Positions 12,537 to 27,646 of a stretch of 64,000 bases of DNA are shown here, piece by piece. Under the pieces are notes generated by a model. That model did no database searches, was not told where the DNA came from, and saw only the letters and a list, made by a program, of their open reading frames with translations. A program made the translations under genes and the position numbers. The stretch comes from Salvia splendens (lineage: Eukaryota; Streptophyta; Magnoliopsida; Lamiales; Lamiaceae): NCBI RefSeq assembly GCF_004379255.2, contig NC_056040.1, positions 2,212,257 to 2,276,256 on the forward strand, written 5' to 3'. Each line of letters opens with the position of its first letter. The first letter of the stretch is position 1.

Positions 12537-15500
12537 TGTAACCACGCATCTAGGCAGTTCATCGAAGATCAGCAAGATCGACGGCTGGAGTTCAAATGCA
12601 ACGGTTGAGTCGGTTGGTGTGAGGATTCAGCTGGGGCCACGAGCTGTTGGTACACACTTGATGTATGCACCAACAATCAAGATTCAATCCAGTTTCAACT
12701 ACTTACTTGATTAGCTTTTGAGAGAAAAGTGAGATTAGAGGTGAGTGTGTTGTATTGCAGATTTGAGTTCTTATCTTTGTAATATCCCAGAAACCCTCAT
12801 CAATAAATCATCTTCTTCCTCGCTCGTGGATGTAGATCGAGAGATCGAACCACGTAAACATCTATGTACTTTTCCACTCGTAGTTCTTGTTCATCAGATC
12901 GGTCGCCAACCACAACAAGTGGCGCCGTTTGTGGGAATCGGAATCGGAGTTGCTGGTGATGGCGACGACAAGATTTGAAGCCGAGAAATTCTCGGGAAAG
13001 AATGATTTGGTCTGTGGCGGATCAAAATGAAAGCTATGTTGATTCAACAAGGCCTCAACGATGCGATTGTGTCGATCGATCAAAAGGGAAATGAGAAGGA
13101 GGATCTTGATGAGAAAGATGTGAAGAAGAGGGCGGATATGGCCAAGAAGGCTCACAGCGCTATTGTCCTCAATCTCACGGACAAGGTATTGCGAGAGGTT
13201 TCGAAGGAGACCACGACATATGGAGTTTGGGCAAAATTAGAGAGTCTATACATGACTAAATCACTGGCAAATAGCTTGTACATGAAGCAGGGTTTGTTCT
13301 CATACAAGATTCTTGAAGATCGATCATTCGCAGAGCAGATTGATGATTTTAGTAAAAATCTTGATGATCTGAAGAATGTTGATGGCCCGATGAAGAATGA
13401 AGACAAGGCAATTCTCCTCCTGAATGCTCTACCGAAGTCGTATCAACATCGAAAGGATGTTATGTTGTTTGGCCGGAATGTAGAATCTGGAATCACCTAT
13501 GAAGAGGTTCAATGTGCTCTTCGATCGAATGAGCTAGAAAATAACTCCTCTGGTCCTAGTGAAAGTAGCAGCAGCCAGGCTTTGAATATAAAAGGATTCA
13601 AAGGGAAGAAGAAGAAGGGATCGAATGGTTTTAAGCCTCCTCAACAGCAAAAACAATCTGATGGAGGTGGGAAAGAAACCAGGAGCTGCCACTATTGTAA
13701 AAAACCCGGGCATTTGAAGAAAGACTGTTTCTCTTGGAAGAGGAAACTGAATGAGGGATCCCAGAATCAAGCTGATTTGGCTTTGGAAGAAAAACCAGCC
13801 CAAGTCTTGAACGTCATAGGGAAAGAGATAGAGAAGGCTTGGATTATGGACTACGGATGTAGTTTCATATCAGTTCTTGCAGGGATTGGTTCGAAAATTT
13901 TCTTGAAACATCTGGATCAGTGATGCTCGACAATGATCAAGTTTGTACAATCAGGGGAATTGGGGATATCAGGCTCAAGACTTGCACTGGAGCAGTGAAA
14001 ATCATCACATAAGTCAAGTATATTCATGACATTAAAAGAAATCTCATATCTGTTGGTGTTCTAGAATCAAAAGGTTTCAGGATTATCTATGAGAATGGGC
14101 AGATGGTTGTTTCTAAAGATGGTATTAATGTGATGAAGGCTAAGAGAAGAAATAGCCTATACTACTTAGAAGCAGAAACTATTGTTGGTTCTTTGAACAT
14201 AGCAGAGAAGGCAGGTTTTGAGAACTAGCATAAGAGGCTATTGCATATTGGTAAAAATGGGTTGAAATAGTTGATGAGGAAAGGAGTTATTCAGATTGAT
14301 GATTCTTCGAGGCCAAGTGTGTGTGAACACTGTGTTTTGGGAAAGAGCAAGAAACTTCCTTATAAAGCAGGTATACATTCTTCCAAGCAGATACTGGACT
14401 ATGCCCATTCAGATTTATGGGGGTCTGCTACACCTCTGACCATGGGTGGAGGAAAGTATTTTTTATCCATCATCGATGACTACTCAAGGAAAGTGTGGGT
14501 TTATATCTTGAAAGAGAAGTCGCAGGCCTTTGAGAGTTTTAAGGAGTGGAGCTTGGAGATGAAACTCAAAAGTGGAAAACCTTGAAGTGCCTAAGAACGG
14601 ATAATGGCCTTGAGTTTTTTTCCACTGAGTTTGAGAGTTTCTGTAAGAACAATGGGATCAGCAGGCATAGAACGGATCCAGCCAACCCACAACAAAATGG
14701 GGTGGATGAAAGAATGAATAGGACTCTATTGGAAAGGGTAAGGTGCATTCTGTTATCTTCGGGTCTACCTAAGAACTTCTGGGGTGAGGCAGTATGTACT
14801 GCTGCCATTTTGATCAACAACTCACCTTCATTAGCCATAGGAAATGACATACCAAGTACTAGATGGTATGAGAAAGATAACAATTACAGAAATTTGAGAA
14901 TTTTTTGCTGCAGAGCTTATGCTCATTGCAAGCAGGGCAAGCTTGATCCTAGAGCTCTTAAATGTGTAATGGTAGGCTATCAACATGGAGTGAAGGGATA
15001 TAGACTTTGGTGCACAGAAAGGGAAATCAGGAGATCATTATCAGTCGGGATGTGGTTTGTGATGAAGAGAGGATGCCTTTTTTGAGTACTGATGGTCCCA
15101 TGGATTCTAGCTTGAGGACTACAGTAGTTGAGAGTTTTGATCAGAACAATAGTAGAGAAACTTCTGGTGAAGGTGGAGTCACTAATGGGAATTCTGTCAA
15201 TAATGAAGATGGAGTTACTAGTGGAAGTGGAGTTACTGATTCAGGTAGTACTGATGCTCCCACTACTGATTCAGAAACACCATCACAGAATAACAATGGG
15301 TATAAACTTGCTAGAGACAGAGTCAGAAGAAGAGAAATCAAGCAGCCTTCCAGATTTAGTGATAATGAAATGAGTTTTTTTGTTCTATGTGTGGCATAGA
15401 TAATTGAGCATGTTGAACCATCTAGCTATGCAGAGGCCATCAAGAGCAAGGAAAGTAAGGAATGAATCAAAGCTATGAAAGATGAGATTGAGAGTTTATT

Positions 15501-16620
15501 AAAAAATTAGACCTGGATTTTGGTGAAAAATCCTATGACTTAGAAAGTGATCAGCTGTAAATGGATTTTTAAGAGGAAGATTGAAGTGGGGAAGACAGAG
15601 ACTATAAGATTCAAAGTCAGGCTAGTGGCAATGGGGTTTACTCAAGAAGAAAGAGTTGATTTTAATGAAGTTTTCTCACCAGTTGTAAAGCATACTTCAA
15701 TCAGAATTTTGTTGGCCTTGGTAGCAAAGCATGACTGGGTTTTACATCAGTTAGATGTTAAGACAGCTTTTCTACATGGAGACTTAGAAGAAACTATTTA
15801 CATGCATCATCCCGAAGGTTTTGAAGTTCAAGGAAGGGAGTGAATGGTCTGTTTGTTGAAGAAGAGTTTGTACGGGTTGAAGCAAAGTAGCAGACAGTGG
15901 TACATTAAATTTGATGAGCATATCACTTCTATGGGTTTCAGAAAGTCAGATTTTGATAGCTGCGTGTACGTTAGAGAAAAGAATGGGATTGCAGTTGCTT
16001 TTCTTCTCCTATACGTAGATGATATGCTAGTAGCAGCTAAAAACGATGATGAGATGATAAGGGTGAAGTCAGAACTGGAAACCAAGTTTGAAATGAAGGA
16101 TTTAGGAGAGGCTAGGAGAATACTTGGAATGGACATAATCAGGAACAAACAGCAACGAGAATTGAAGATGGTGCAATCTGATTATATCCAAAGGCTGCTC
16201 TTAAAGTTTCAAATTAGTGATGCAAAGGCTGTAAGTACTCCTTTGGCATCCCACTTCAGACTTAGTATGGATCAGAGACCAAAGAATGATGCTGAGAGAA
16301 GGGAGTTGAGCAGAATTCCTTATGCTAACATCATAGGCAGCATAATGTATACTATGTTGTGCACCCAGCCTGAATTAGCACAAGCCATCAGTGTTGTTAG
16401 CCGCTTCATGTCTGATCACGGAAGAGAGCATTGGAGTGCTCTAAAATGGCTCCTCAGATATCTTAGAGGTGCAGCAAAGTATGGTTTAGTATACAAAACA
16501 GATGATACTCAGCAAGGTGGAGCACTCATTGGCTTTTGTGATTCGGATTTTGCCTCAAATAGAGACAATCGCAGGTCTTAAACTGGTTATGTTTTCAGCT
16601 TATTCGGAAATCACATTAGA
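12537..16620 (+). mobile_element. Ty1/copia LTR retrotransposon, decayed and 3'-truncated
   Basis: A leader resembling a 5' LTR and primer-binding region (GTGGCGCCGTTTGTGGGAA at 12920-12940) precedes gag, which opens at 12959. Gag carries a CX2CX4HX4C zinc knuckle near 13687-13730. Then follow a protease remnant (about 13840), the GAG-pre-integrase and integrase core (14270-15085, with IDDYSRK and TDNG), and reverse transcriptase (15547-16581) with YVDD near 16013. Frames are broken near 12985 and 14580 and by stops at about 13921, 14266, 15398, 15508 and 15841. Homology ends inside RNase H near 16607, and no 3' LTR follows. The copy cannot be autonomous. It lies upstream of CTR1 in the opposite orientation. 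Confidence 0.9.
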
Positions 16621-18222
16621 TATAGCTTAAAATTCATGCTTTACGACAAAATTTTAAAATTGTGGGATGAAACGGAATTTGACAGAAATTAAATAATTTT
16701 CTCACAATTTACCCTTTATAAAAACATCAGACTTTGTAGTACCAAATCATTTAGTTCTTCCTCCACTTGATTCCGGTTAGATACCATGAATTTCTTGACT
16801 AGGTCAAAAGTGTGTGTTTATTGAGTCTATTATTACTTTATTAGTAGGTATGAAACAAATGAGTTGCTTTTAGATAAAAATCTACTCTATTGAATACTAT
16901 GAATTTGTTAAAAAGGTAGTGATATTAATTTCATTATCATTTAGATATCGCAATATGAAGTAATGGGTATGCAATTTCCCAAAAAAACAAAATATATGAT
17001 CAAAGAGTAATGAAAGTACACACTTATCAAATATGATTTCAAAATATAATCTCGTCGTAAGAAAATTGAGAAAAATATTAAAATCCAAAATTTTATGGCT
17101 GATTTTTAAGGTTACGACACGGACCAGAATTTGACCAAAATCTGTAATTTTCCAACAATTTATCCTTTAAATAAATAATACAAACTTCAATATTTATATA
17201 CACATACATAAAAAAAATGCACCATCTATCTTATTATTGAATATACAACTGGTTCTAATTATTGTCATAAAGAATAGGTAAGTTGTTCCATTTTCAATAT
17301 TGTTTGTTTTCTTGGATTTAATTTTAAAAGAAGTGACCCACCTAATTTTATTGCTAAAACTTTCCAGTGCATATTACGCTACATATATAGTCCAAAGTAA
17401 TACCACAAGTGGAATCAATATTCTTCTGTATAAAAGTATTTATCCTAAGCAAGTGGGAAAAATTTGGGATTATTAAAATGTCTATGAAATTGGGTTAGGT
17501 ATCTTAAAAAGATTATATGTCTAAATGGTCAAGATCCTTTTGCCTTTATCATATCTTATATACGTCTACCATACTTTTTGTGTAATTAATGTACCATGCA
17601 TGACACGATATAATATGATAAGTATTGTTATCATCAAAATGGCCAATCACTAAAAACATATGTGAAATTTCTAGTATTTATTTATGAAGCAAAATATATT
17701 TTTTAATGCAACATAACTTTATACTACTACTATATAGAAGGGTTCAAATGAAAATATTTAAACATTGTGAGAGTATAGAATCATTTTAAGTCATCCTCTC
17801 ATTGAAATAGTGAATGCATTGTTTGTGATGGATGCGTAACACAAGATTCAAATCCAATGAAGAGTGAAAGTTTCATTTTTGTCGAGTGCAATTGATTCGA
17901 GTGTGATACGTCCAATGCAACATTATGACGTTCACATGAAAAATGTGGCGTTTTCGATCGTCCACCCCTACAATAGGTGTGCATTATTGCACAAACTGCT
18001 TTTCCACGAGAATGTGAGAACCCTATACAAAAAAATTACAACAAAATTAAAAGTATTTTATTGTCAAACTCATGATTCACACCAGAATAAAATATATTTA
18101 TAATATTGTATTGTATGTATATGGATAATTAATGGATCAAAATGTTGGTAATTAATAAGAGGTCAACACCATATCAACGTTTACTACATTAAATGAAATT
18201 AACTCAAACACCTTAACAATTA
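16621..18222. other. AT-rich intergenic DNA
   Basis: No supported gene. Composition is strongly AT-rich with short stop-closed frames only. Its left edge is the broken end of the copia element; its right edge is the tRNA. Confidence 0.6.
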
Positions 18223-18305
18223 GCTGGTTTGCCCGAGTGGTTAAGGGGGAAGACTTAAGATCTTCTGCACATAAGTGCGCGTGGGTTCGAACCCCACAGC
18301 CAGCA
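18223..18305 (+). tRNA. tRNA-Leu (anticodon UAA)
   Basis: 83 nt without CCA. Acceptor arm GCTGGTT pairs with AGCCAGC (one G-U). The anticodon stem GAAGA/TCTTC closes the loop CTTAAGA with anticodon TAA. A long variable arm marks it as a class II tRNA, and the T-arm is GTGGG-TTCGAAC-CCCAC. The A-box region (TGCCCGAGTGG) and B-box (GGTTCGAACCC) are intact. A T-run follows within 3 bases. Decodes UUA leucine codons; likely functional. Confidence 0.95.
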
Positions 18306-18307
18306 AA

Positions 18308-18314
18308 TTTTTTA
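18308..18314 (+). terminator. RNA polymerase III terminator of tRNA-Leu
   Basis: A run of at least six T on the sense strand starts 3 bases after the discriminator base, as expected for Pol III termination. Confidence 0.8.
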
Positions 18315-18489
18315 TTTTAATTGTATTTTACATTATTTATCATATTAATATAACTTGCTAATTAATTAATTTATTTATTTGTAAATAAATATTTTCCATT
18401 AATAACTACATTGTTTTTTTTCAATATTTCATTAAATAAATATATGGAGTATTATTCAAAGGTAGAGCTTTCTATATTACTTTTAAGAA

Positions 18490-18705
18490 TACTCCATCCA
18501 TCCCAAGATAAGCGACTCACATTCCTTTTTGGGACATCCCAAGATAAGTGAGCCATTTTCTTTTTTTGTATTCTCTCTCTTACTTTTTTTTCTCTACTTT
18601 ATTAACTCTCTTACTTTATTCACTTTCCACTTACTAACAAAATCTCATTTTCTTAAATCCAGTGCCGAAAAGTTTGTGCTCACTTATCTTGAAACGGAGA
18701 GAGTA
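18490..18705. mobile_element. Stowaway-like MITE downstream of tRNA-Leu
   Basis: Left end ACTCCATCCATCCCAAGATA and right end TATCTTGAAACGGAGAGAGT form diverged inverted repeats flanked by TA. The inside is T-rich and non-coding. An internal second copy of the end motif (CCCAAGATAAGTGAG at 18537-18551) lies close to the left end. Confidence 0.75.
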
Positions 18706-18804
18706 TTTGATAGTACTAATAACTCTGTACTACAAATGTATGTTAGTTTCTACCCCTTTTTGCCCATAAGAATATTTGGTATACCATTTAAGTTAGGAAT
18801 TTTG

Positions 18805-19220
18805 GGATATTGGTCTCTAAAACTATGAATTTTGTCTAAAATTTGGTATTTCCCATGAACTTTAAAATTGGTTTAGAATATCACAAACCTTGCACTTGGT
18901 TTGGTATTTCTCATACTAAACCAAATAAGATGTTTTCATCAAAATCTTATTTCATGGGCAAACGTGATACTTTTATGGAATTTTAAACCACTTTTTAAGT
19001 TCATAACAAGTAGGATAAAAAGTCACGTATAAAACGACGTTGATTTAATTGTGTTAACTATGATTAAAAAAAAAAGCCTCGTAAGTCAAATATGGTGATA
19101 GATATGCCGTGGGAAATACCAAATAAAAAGCAAAGTTTGTGATATTCTAAACTAATTTTAAAGTTCATGGGAAATACTAAATTTCAGTTAAAATATTCAT
19201 GATTTTATAGACCAACATCC
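18805..19220. mobile_element. Non-autonomous element with ~110-bp terminal inverted repeats
   Basis: The left arm from GGATATTGGTCT (18805) and the right arm ending AGACCAACATCC (19220) are imperfect inverted repeats over roughly 110 bp each. Both include TTTGGTATTTCCCATGAAC-like and TTTAGAATATCACAAAC-like blocks. No coding capacity. Long inverted repeats of this kind suggest a Mutator-like or foldback element. I could not define a target duplication, so the superfamily stays open. Confidence 0.65.
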
Positions 19221-19930
19221 GTTTAACTTTTTGAAAGTAAGTAAATTTTTATTATACTAGTAATAATAACTATATAATACAAGAGTATGTGTCTATTTGA
19301 GTTTCTATGTTAATATTACTTTGATGTTAATAATCAATTATATTGCTAATTTTTTTGATAATTAAGTACAACTTACTAGTATATTAATTTATCTTTTTCT
19401 AAATCCATATTTTGTATGAATAACTCCACATTACATTTTTATAATCTCATATTACTCTTATCATAATTCCGTAAACATTCTATCACCTCGAAACATTAAA
19501 AAGTAAATTCACCTTTTTGCAAGTAAATACTCATATTACAACTGTATGTTAGTATTCCAATTTAGACTTAAAAACTTTATATGAGTACACTTTTTATCAA
19601 AAAAATTACCATAGAACATGTGATTTCCAGTATTCACAAATTGCTATTTTATTACTAAGAAATTAGAATTGCTTTAGTTTTTATACAATCTGCTTAAGAT
19701 ATGGTTTCCACACTTCAAAATCACATTGTAATAAACTACTACAACCATTCTTTATTATTGTTCTTGATCACAAACTCAGCATTCTTCATAACTCAAAAAA
19801 AAAAACACCATGCCTTTATTAAGAAGTAGTATGAATGATTATTCCTAAGATGATTCAAGCCTAGATGCCATTACTGAACTCGAACCCCATCGCTGAAAAC
19901 GCGCAGTCTCGTATGCATCCCGGGGCATGT
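19221..19930. other. Enolase 3' flank, AT-rich
   Basis: No gene seen. The right end holds the probable 3' UTR of the minus-strand enolase gene; the rest is AT-rich spacer with poly-A and poly-T tracts. Confidence 0.55.
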
Positions 19931-22658
<2,728 letters not shown>

Positions 22659-24330
22659 TAGAGGTATCAGATCAGATCGAGAGAGGGAGAGAATTTTCTG
22701 TTAAGTTAGTTATTAGAGAGGGAGATGGTTTCGTATTTGTACACACCTTGGATTATTTACAGCCGTTGATCTTAATCCGATTTAACGCTTCTTTTGTTTT
22801 GTTTAAAAGGAACTAGATTGAGATTCAAGAATGTTTTTTGGACATGCATGGTCTCTCAAAAAAAATAGATAAAATGTTTATACTATATTTAATTCCCCAT
22901 TTTTCTCGAATCTTAACCTTCTTTATTTGAATATTAGTCACTAGAATAATGGAAGTTTGTTTTTATATACTAGTACTACATTTATTATTGGAGTACCAAT
23001 AATAAATGTATGTATATACTCCACCGAGATGTATTTTTAAATTTAATGTTACTATACTTTTTATAGGGATAATAGCCATTCGAGTCAGTAAAATTTGGTG
23101 ATAACCATTCGCAATGTTTTTTTGTTGATATTAAAGACGTCACTGTTTTAATAGAATAAAAAAAAATAAGAACGTAAAAAAGTGAAAGAAAACATTTTAA
23201 TTCAGTGAAACCCGTCATTTTGAACATCATGGAAATATGACATTTTGTGTAAAGATAGAGACAATTGAGCAAATATTTCAATTTCAAAAGTCATGTAATT
23301 AGCCAAAATTTGACTAAGTTTCACGATTTAAATGGCTACTAACCATTTTTTATGTAATATATTTCATGTACGAATAATGGTATCCTATATATTTTTAAAA
23401 GTATATTTTCTAATAATATGTTTATCATCTTTATAAAAGAAACACATTCATCATCTTCGTTCAAGTTGAATGGGAGCGTAAATAATATTCACATCAAAAA
23501 AGTTTGTGCTAAGGTTATTTTTTCAATGTTTAGCCTATGACCTAATTCACAAACCAAAAGTCAAAACATAGGCTGAAATAGTAACTAACAATTTAGTCAA
23601 ACTATTAATTGGGATTGTGTTAAAAATAAGCACATTTCAATACTAGATAGACTTACTTTTTTATAAACCTGAGCTCATCTTCTCATGCCACCCCAGATTG
23701 GCATGCTAAGTGTCCAAAACACATTAACTCAAAATTTCAAATATTTGCAGTTGTTAATTATGGTAAAAAGCCATTAATTCGCAAGGGATAATACCTTTGT
23801 GTTGACAACAACCAAAATTAATTACTAGTACTTTCTTGTCCCACAATAGAAGTCTTTTTTTTTGTCGTTTTAGTCCATCCAACGACAAGGCTCCATTTTC
23901 ACTTTTACGAAAATTGTAACTAGGCCTCACGTTTCATTCAGTATATAAAAGCTGGATTCATATTGCAGCATTCACCTTTCTTAAAATTATACGAACGGAG
24001 TAATTTATCATAACATTTCGAGCTTAAAATAGTAAATATAAATGTTTTATATTTATAAATTGCCTGAACTTTTTAATCCCCTAGATTTTATATCATTATG
24101 GTTTGACTTGACTCTATCTCTCTCTCTATCTCTATATCTCTATCTCTATATCTCTCTCACACATCTGTCACCGTCCCCACGCCATTGCTAATGCTTGCTG
24201 CGCTCCCTTCACTCTTTTCTGAGCCTTTAAAAGCCGAAATCTGCATCAAACTCGAAACAAATTCGACATATTTCAATTCCTCAATTCACATAATTCACAC
24301 CACCAAAAACCCCCAATTCCGCCATCGACG
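22659..24330. other. Divergent intergenic region between enolase and the TRM-like gene
   Basis: Contains the 5' UTR and promoter of enolase on the left and the leader of the plus-strand gene on the right, so it is a head-to-head spacer of about 1.67 kb. Mostly AT-rich, with one TC-rich microsatellite near the right end. No gene supported inside. Confidence 0.6.
24109..24163. repeat. (TC/TA)n microsatellite in leader of the TRM-like gene
   Basis: Imperfect CTCTATCTC and TATATCTC repeats of about 55 bp lie roughly 170 bp upstream of the start codon. Pyrimidine-rich tracts of this kind are common in plant core promoters and leaders. Confidence 0.7.
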
Positions 24331-26492
24331 ATGGATCACAAGCATCCAATCCTGCATGAGCTACTGCAGCAGCATCAGGAGCCTTTCCGCCTCAAAACCT
24401 ACCTCTCCGACAACAATCGCTCCTCCTGCTCTCGCTCTCACCTACGCAATTCCTCTCCGCCGGAATCCCGCGCTTTCCTCCGCGTGCCTGAGGGGACCGC
24501 CGCCGCGCTAGCGGAGGCCGCGGCGAGGATACAGAAACAGAGGAAATCGAGCGGCGGAGTGAGTTTGTTTGGGTCGATTTTGAGGATACTGAAGCATCGG
24601 AGGAGAGGCGAGGGGAATTGTGAATTGAAAGGGAGGGAAATTCGAATTCCGTGCTCGTGTGGTCGATTGCGGAGAGATGATGATCGTTCCGCCTCCACCG
24701 CGATGAGTCATTTCGGATTTTCTCCTATCTCCGGCCGCCGCACGCCGGATTTTGACTCTCCGGCGGCTTCTCCGATTCGCCGCGTAAAACAGGTTTGGTT
24801 GAATTTGTCTGTTCTTTTTTATTCATTTCTGTTTTTTGTTTGGTTATTTTGTGAGTAATAATAAATAAATCATTGCACTGAAATTTTAATTTATCATGTT
24901 GTGGCAAATTTTTTATTTTTATTTTTTATGTGAATATTATTACTATTTTTTTACGTGAATATTAGTTGTGCCATTCATTGCTAGAAAAGTTTTCTATAAT
25001 TAATAAAGTGTTCGGTCCCAAATTGTTGCTTGATTCTACTTTTTTCGCACGTATAAACTCGAGCTATTTTTAACTGAAAAGTTGCCGCAAACTAATGCAA
25101 AGGAAATTCACCTTTTCAATATATGGTTTGTATACTCTTTTTGAACGAATTCTCTTGTTTGGTACGTAACAATAGATCTTAAGTAAATCTTAAGTCTGAG
25201 TTCGTGATTAATTATAATTGAGGTTGATTAATGAGTTATTAAAAAGGTTAGTATAATTATTTAACATTTAGAATCATTTTGAGGGGTTGTTTGTACTTTG
25301 CTTCTACTGTCGGCGTGTGCAATGAGTTGGTGTTCAGGTTGTCGAGTTTAAATGTCGATTATACCCTCAAGCTTTTGTTAAAATAATCTAGAATCAATAA
25401 TTTTGGGGTTAATTAATCATATCCTTTTTGTTTTTTTTATTTGCATCAGCATATCTACATAGATCAATTCCTCCCACCAAAATTCTCTCCTTCTTCTAAC
25501 TTTTGTCTCCTCATATAAATTCCATTCCAAAAGGACAAATCTTGATTAATTATTCTATTTCTTTCTTGGATTGCAACATTAATTGTGTTTATTCTAACCA
25601 CCATTTTAGAATATGTTGTCGATTAAACTAAACTTTTTCCCATTATTTTTTATTCGTCGAATTTGACAGGAGGGCATTGTGGGAGAGGAGGAGGAGGAGC
25701 AATGTAGTCCGGTGTGTGTGTTAGATGCTCCGTACGAAGACGAGGAGCATCGCAATCTAGTTGGAGATGATGAAGACGAGTACGATGATCTCGAGCCCGC
25801 CTATGCGAATATCGAACGTTAGTACAAATTTTACACACAAAACACAATTATTGTGAACAAGTTTCTCCTTTTAAAGATAAGGTTTTTAATTCATTGCCCA
25901 ATATTAGGTGGAAGACTTATCTTTGCAGTATTTGCTTTCTATCACTCTCATTTTCCTGAAATCATTAATTGGAACTCATCATTACCATTTATATTCATTC
26001 TAAAATAATTCAATATAAATATATGTTAGTATTAATTTAAATGCATGGTGTTACTAAATTGAATTTTGTGACTTTTATTGTGCAGGAGTTAGAAAACAAC
26101 TTCTAGAGAGACTTGAAAGCTTCGAAAAACTTGTCGCACTTGACCAAGTGGACCTCGAGCAAAAGTTACTAGAAGCTTCTGACGAAGAACACAACATAGA
26201 ATTCGAGCAGTTGTTAGTGCGCAGAAAACAACGTCCATCATCCAGTCTGAAAGAGAGTCGCATGAAGAGGGCAATAGGCGGCGACAAAAGCAAGGTATTT
26301 ATGGGCCATTTGTGGCGAGACACCTTAGATATGATGATGGAGGTCGAGTTCAGGACGGAGGCGGAGGCGGAGGTGGAGGTGGAGGTGGAGGAGACGGCGG
26401 CTGAACTGGAGCTAGCAATCTTTGAGGAATTGATTGAACAATGCTTATGTATGGATCCACCACATAGTTTAGATCCTTCTTGTAATTATTAG
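24331..26492 (+). CDS. Plant-specific acidic protein, possibly TRM27/28-like (TON1 recruiting motif)
   Basis: Three exons, 24331-24792, 25670-25817 and 26086-26492, total 1017 nt or 338 residues. The junctions restore frame exactly. The N-terminus MDHKHPILHELLQQHQEPF followed by RLKTYL resembles the HxxLQEDQEPFxLKxY start I associate with a family of plant proteins of unknown or TRM-type function. The middle has basic stretches and SPASPI-like low complexity. Exon 2 is very acidic, around GEEEEEQ and GDDEDEYDD. The C-terminus has a coiled-coil-prone segment (RKQLLERLESFEKLVALDQ), a short AEAEVEVEVEE repeat coded by GGAGGC/GGAGGT triplets, and an IFEELIEQCL tail. Such tails resemble the C-terminal motif of TRM proteins, which bring TON1 and PP2A to cortical microtubules. 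The family assignment is tentative; that it is a real gene is much safer. Confidence 0.75.
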
Positions 26493-26692
26493 TATGTTTT
26501 TTGTCGATCAATTTATTAATTGGGATTTGGTGGTGATATTAAATTCATCTTCCATGATTTTGGTCTTTGAGGAACATATTTTTGAAATATTGTGCTAAGT
26601 TGTCTCATAGTTCAAGCTAAATTAATTATTGAGTTATTGTTCTAGGCCTTTTTGGTTTTGGATTTTTTCAATTCTTTTCTTTTTATGACATA

Positions 26693-26931
26693 TACTCCCT
26701 CCGTCCCATGTTACTCGCACTTTTCATTTTAGGCCGTAAATTTGGGATTAATTTTTTAGTGTAATTAAATTAGAATTTTAAGTGTAATGAGACATCACTT
26801 AATAAAGGAGTTCTTAACTTAAACTAACATATTAATTAAATGCATTAATTCTAACTTAAACTATAAATAGTGTAAGGAGTTTGTGACGAACCGAAAAGCA
26901 ACAGTGCAAGTAACATGAGACGGAGGGAGTA
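26693..26931. mobile_element. Stowaway MITE
   Basis: CTCCCTCCGTCCCATGTTAC at the left and its near-complement GTAACATGAGACGGAGGGAG at the right are flanked by TA on both sides. About 239 bp, non-coding. It lies 200 bp after the stop codon of the preceding gene, possibly within its 3' flank. Confidence 0.9.
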
Positions 26932-27332
26932 CTATATACTATGAAATGCAACTTGCATGACTTTTTTGTTTGCTTATGGTTTCTCTCGTTTGCTATATAA
27001 AATTTATACTACTACAACATAAATTTTGCCTAACATAAATTACTTGTAAAAATTTCTAACTTTAATAATGAAGCACAATTCAATAAGTAAGACGCTATAT
27101 GTTTGGAAATTTGAATCACCACGAAAGAAAATATTCTAATTTCAAATTTAGTAAATAGGAGTACTGTTAGTATGATATTTTCTGTGAAGATACATGCACG
27201 TGCATATGAAAACACACACAAAGTACACAATCCAATTTAATGCAACAAAATTGCAACAAATTTAAATCAAATTATCTTGATATGATTGAAAGAGAAAGAA
27301 AGTACACGTTTGAAAACATAAATCCAAGCTAA
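26932..27332. other. AT-rich spacer
   Basis: No gene or repeat supported between the two MITEs. Confidence 0.5.
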
Positions 27333-27646
27333 GAGCATCTCCAATGGCGGACGTCCGCCATTGTGGCGTCGAAGGTCGGATATGGACGTCCCGTGAGGAC
27401 GTCGGGTGTCCTCGGACGTGCGGGCGACGGGCGGGCGGACGTCCGCCATTGTAGAGTGGGTCGGACGTCCGGGTCGGACGTCCGGTAATTAATTTTTTTT
27501 TTTAAACTCTAGTGGGAAGGGCGGATTGTGCAGGGGATGTCCTAGTGACGTGGCAGTGGGATGGAAGTCCTAGTGACGTGGCAGGAGGTGTTTTTGAGAT
27601 GTCCTAGTGGATGTCCGAGTGGGACATCCGCCCACTGGAGATGCTC
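27333..27646. mobile_element. Tourist-like MITE (PIF/Harbinger type), GAGCATCTCC family, copy 1
   Basis: Ends GAGCATCTCCAATGG and CCACTGGAGATGCTC are inverted repeats, directly flanked by TAA at 27330-27332 and 27647-27649. A 3-bp TWA target duplication is typical of PIF/Harbinger elements. The interior is GC-rich, with repeated GGACGTCCG palindromes and GTGACGTGGCAG boxes. A second family member lies at 49552-49928. Confidence 0.85.

Noticed and set aside
23790..24010. Possible Stowaway MITE starting near TTGTCCCACAATAGAAGTC and ending near ACGAACGGAGTAA
   Set aside because: End motifs are too diverged and inverted pairing is weak, so the evidence is not enough for a feature.
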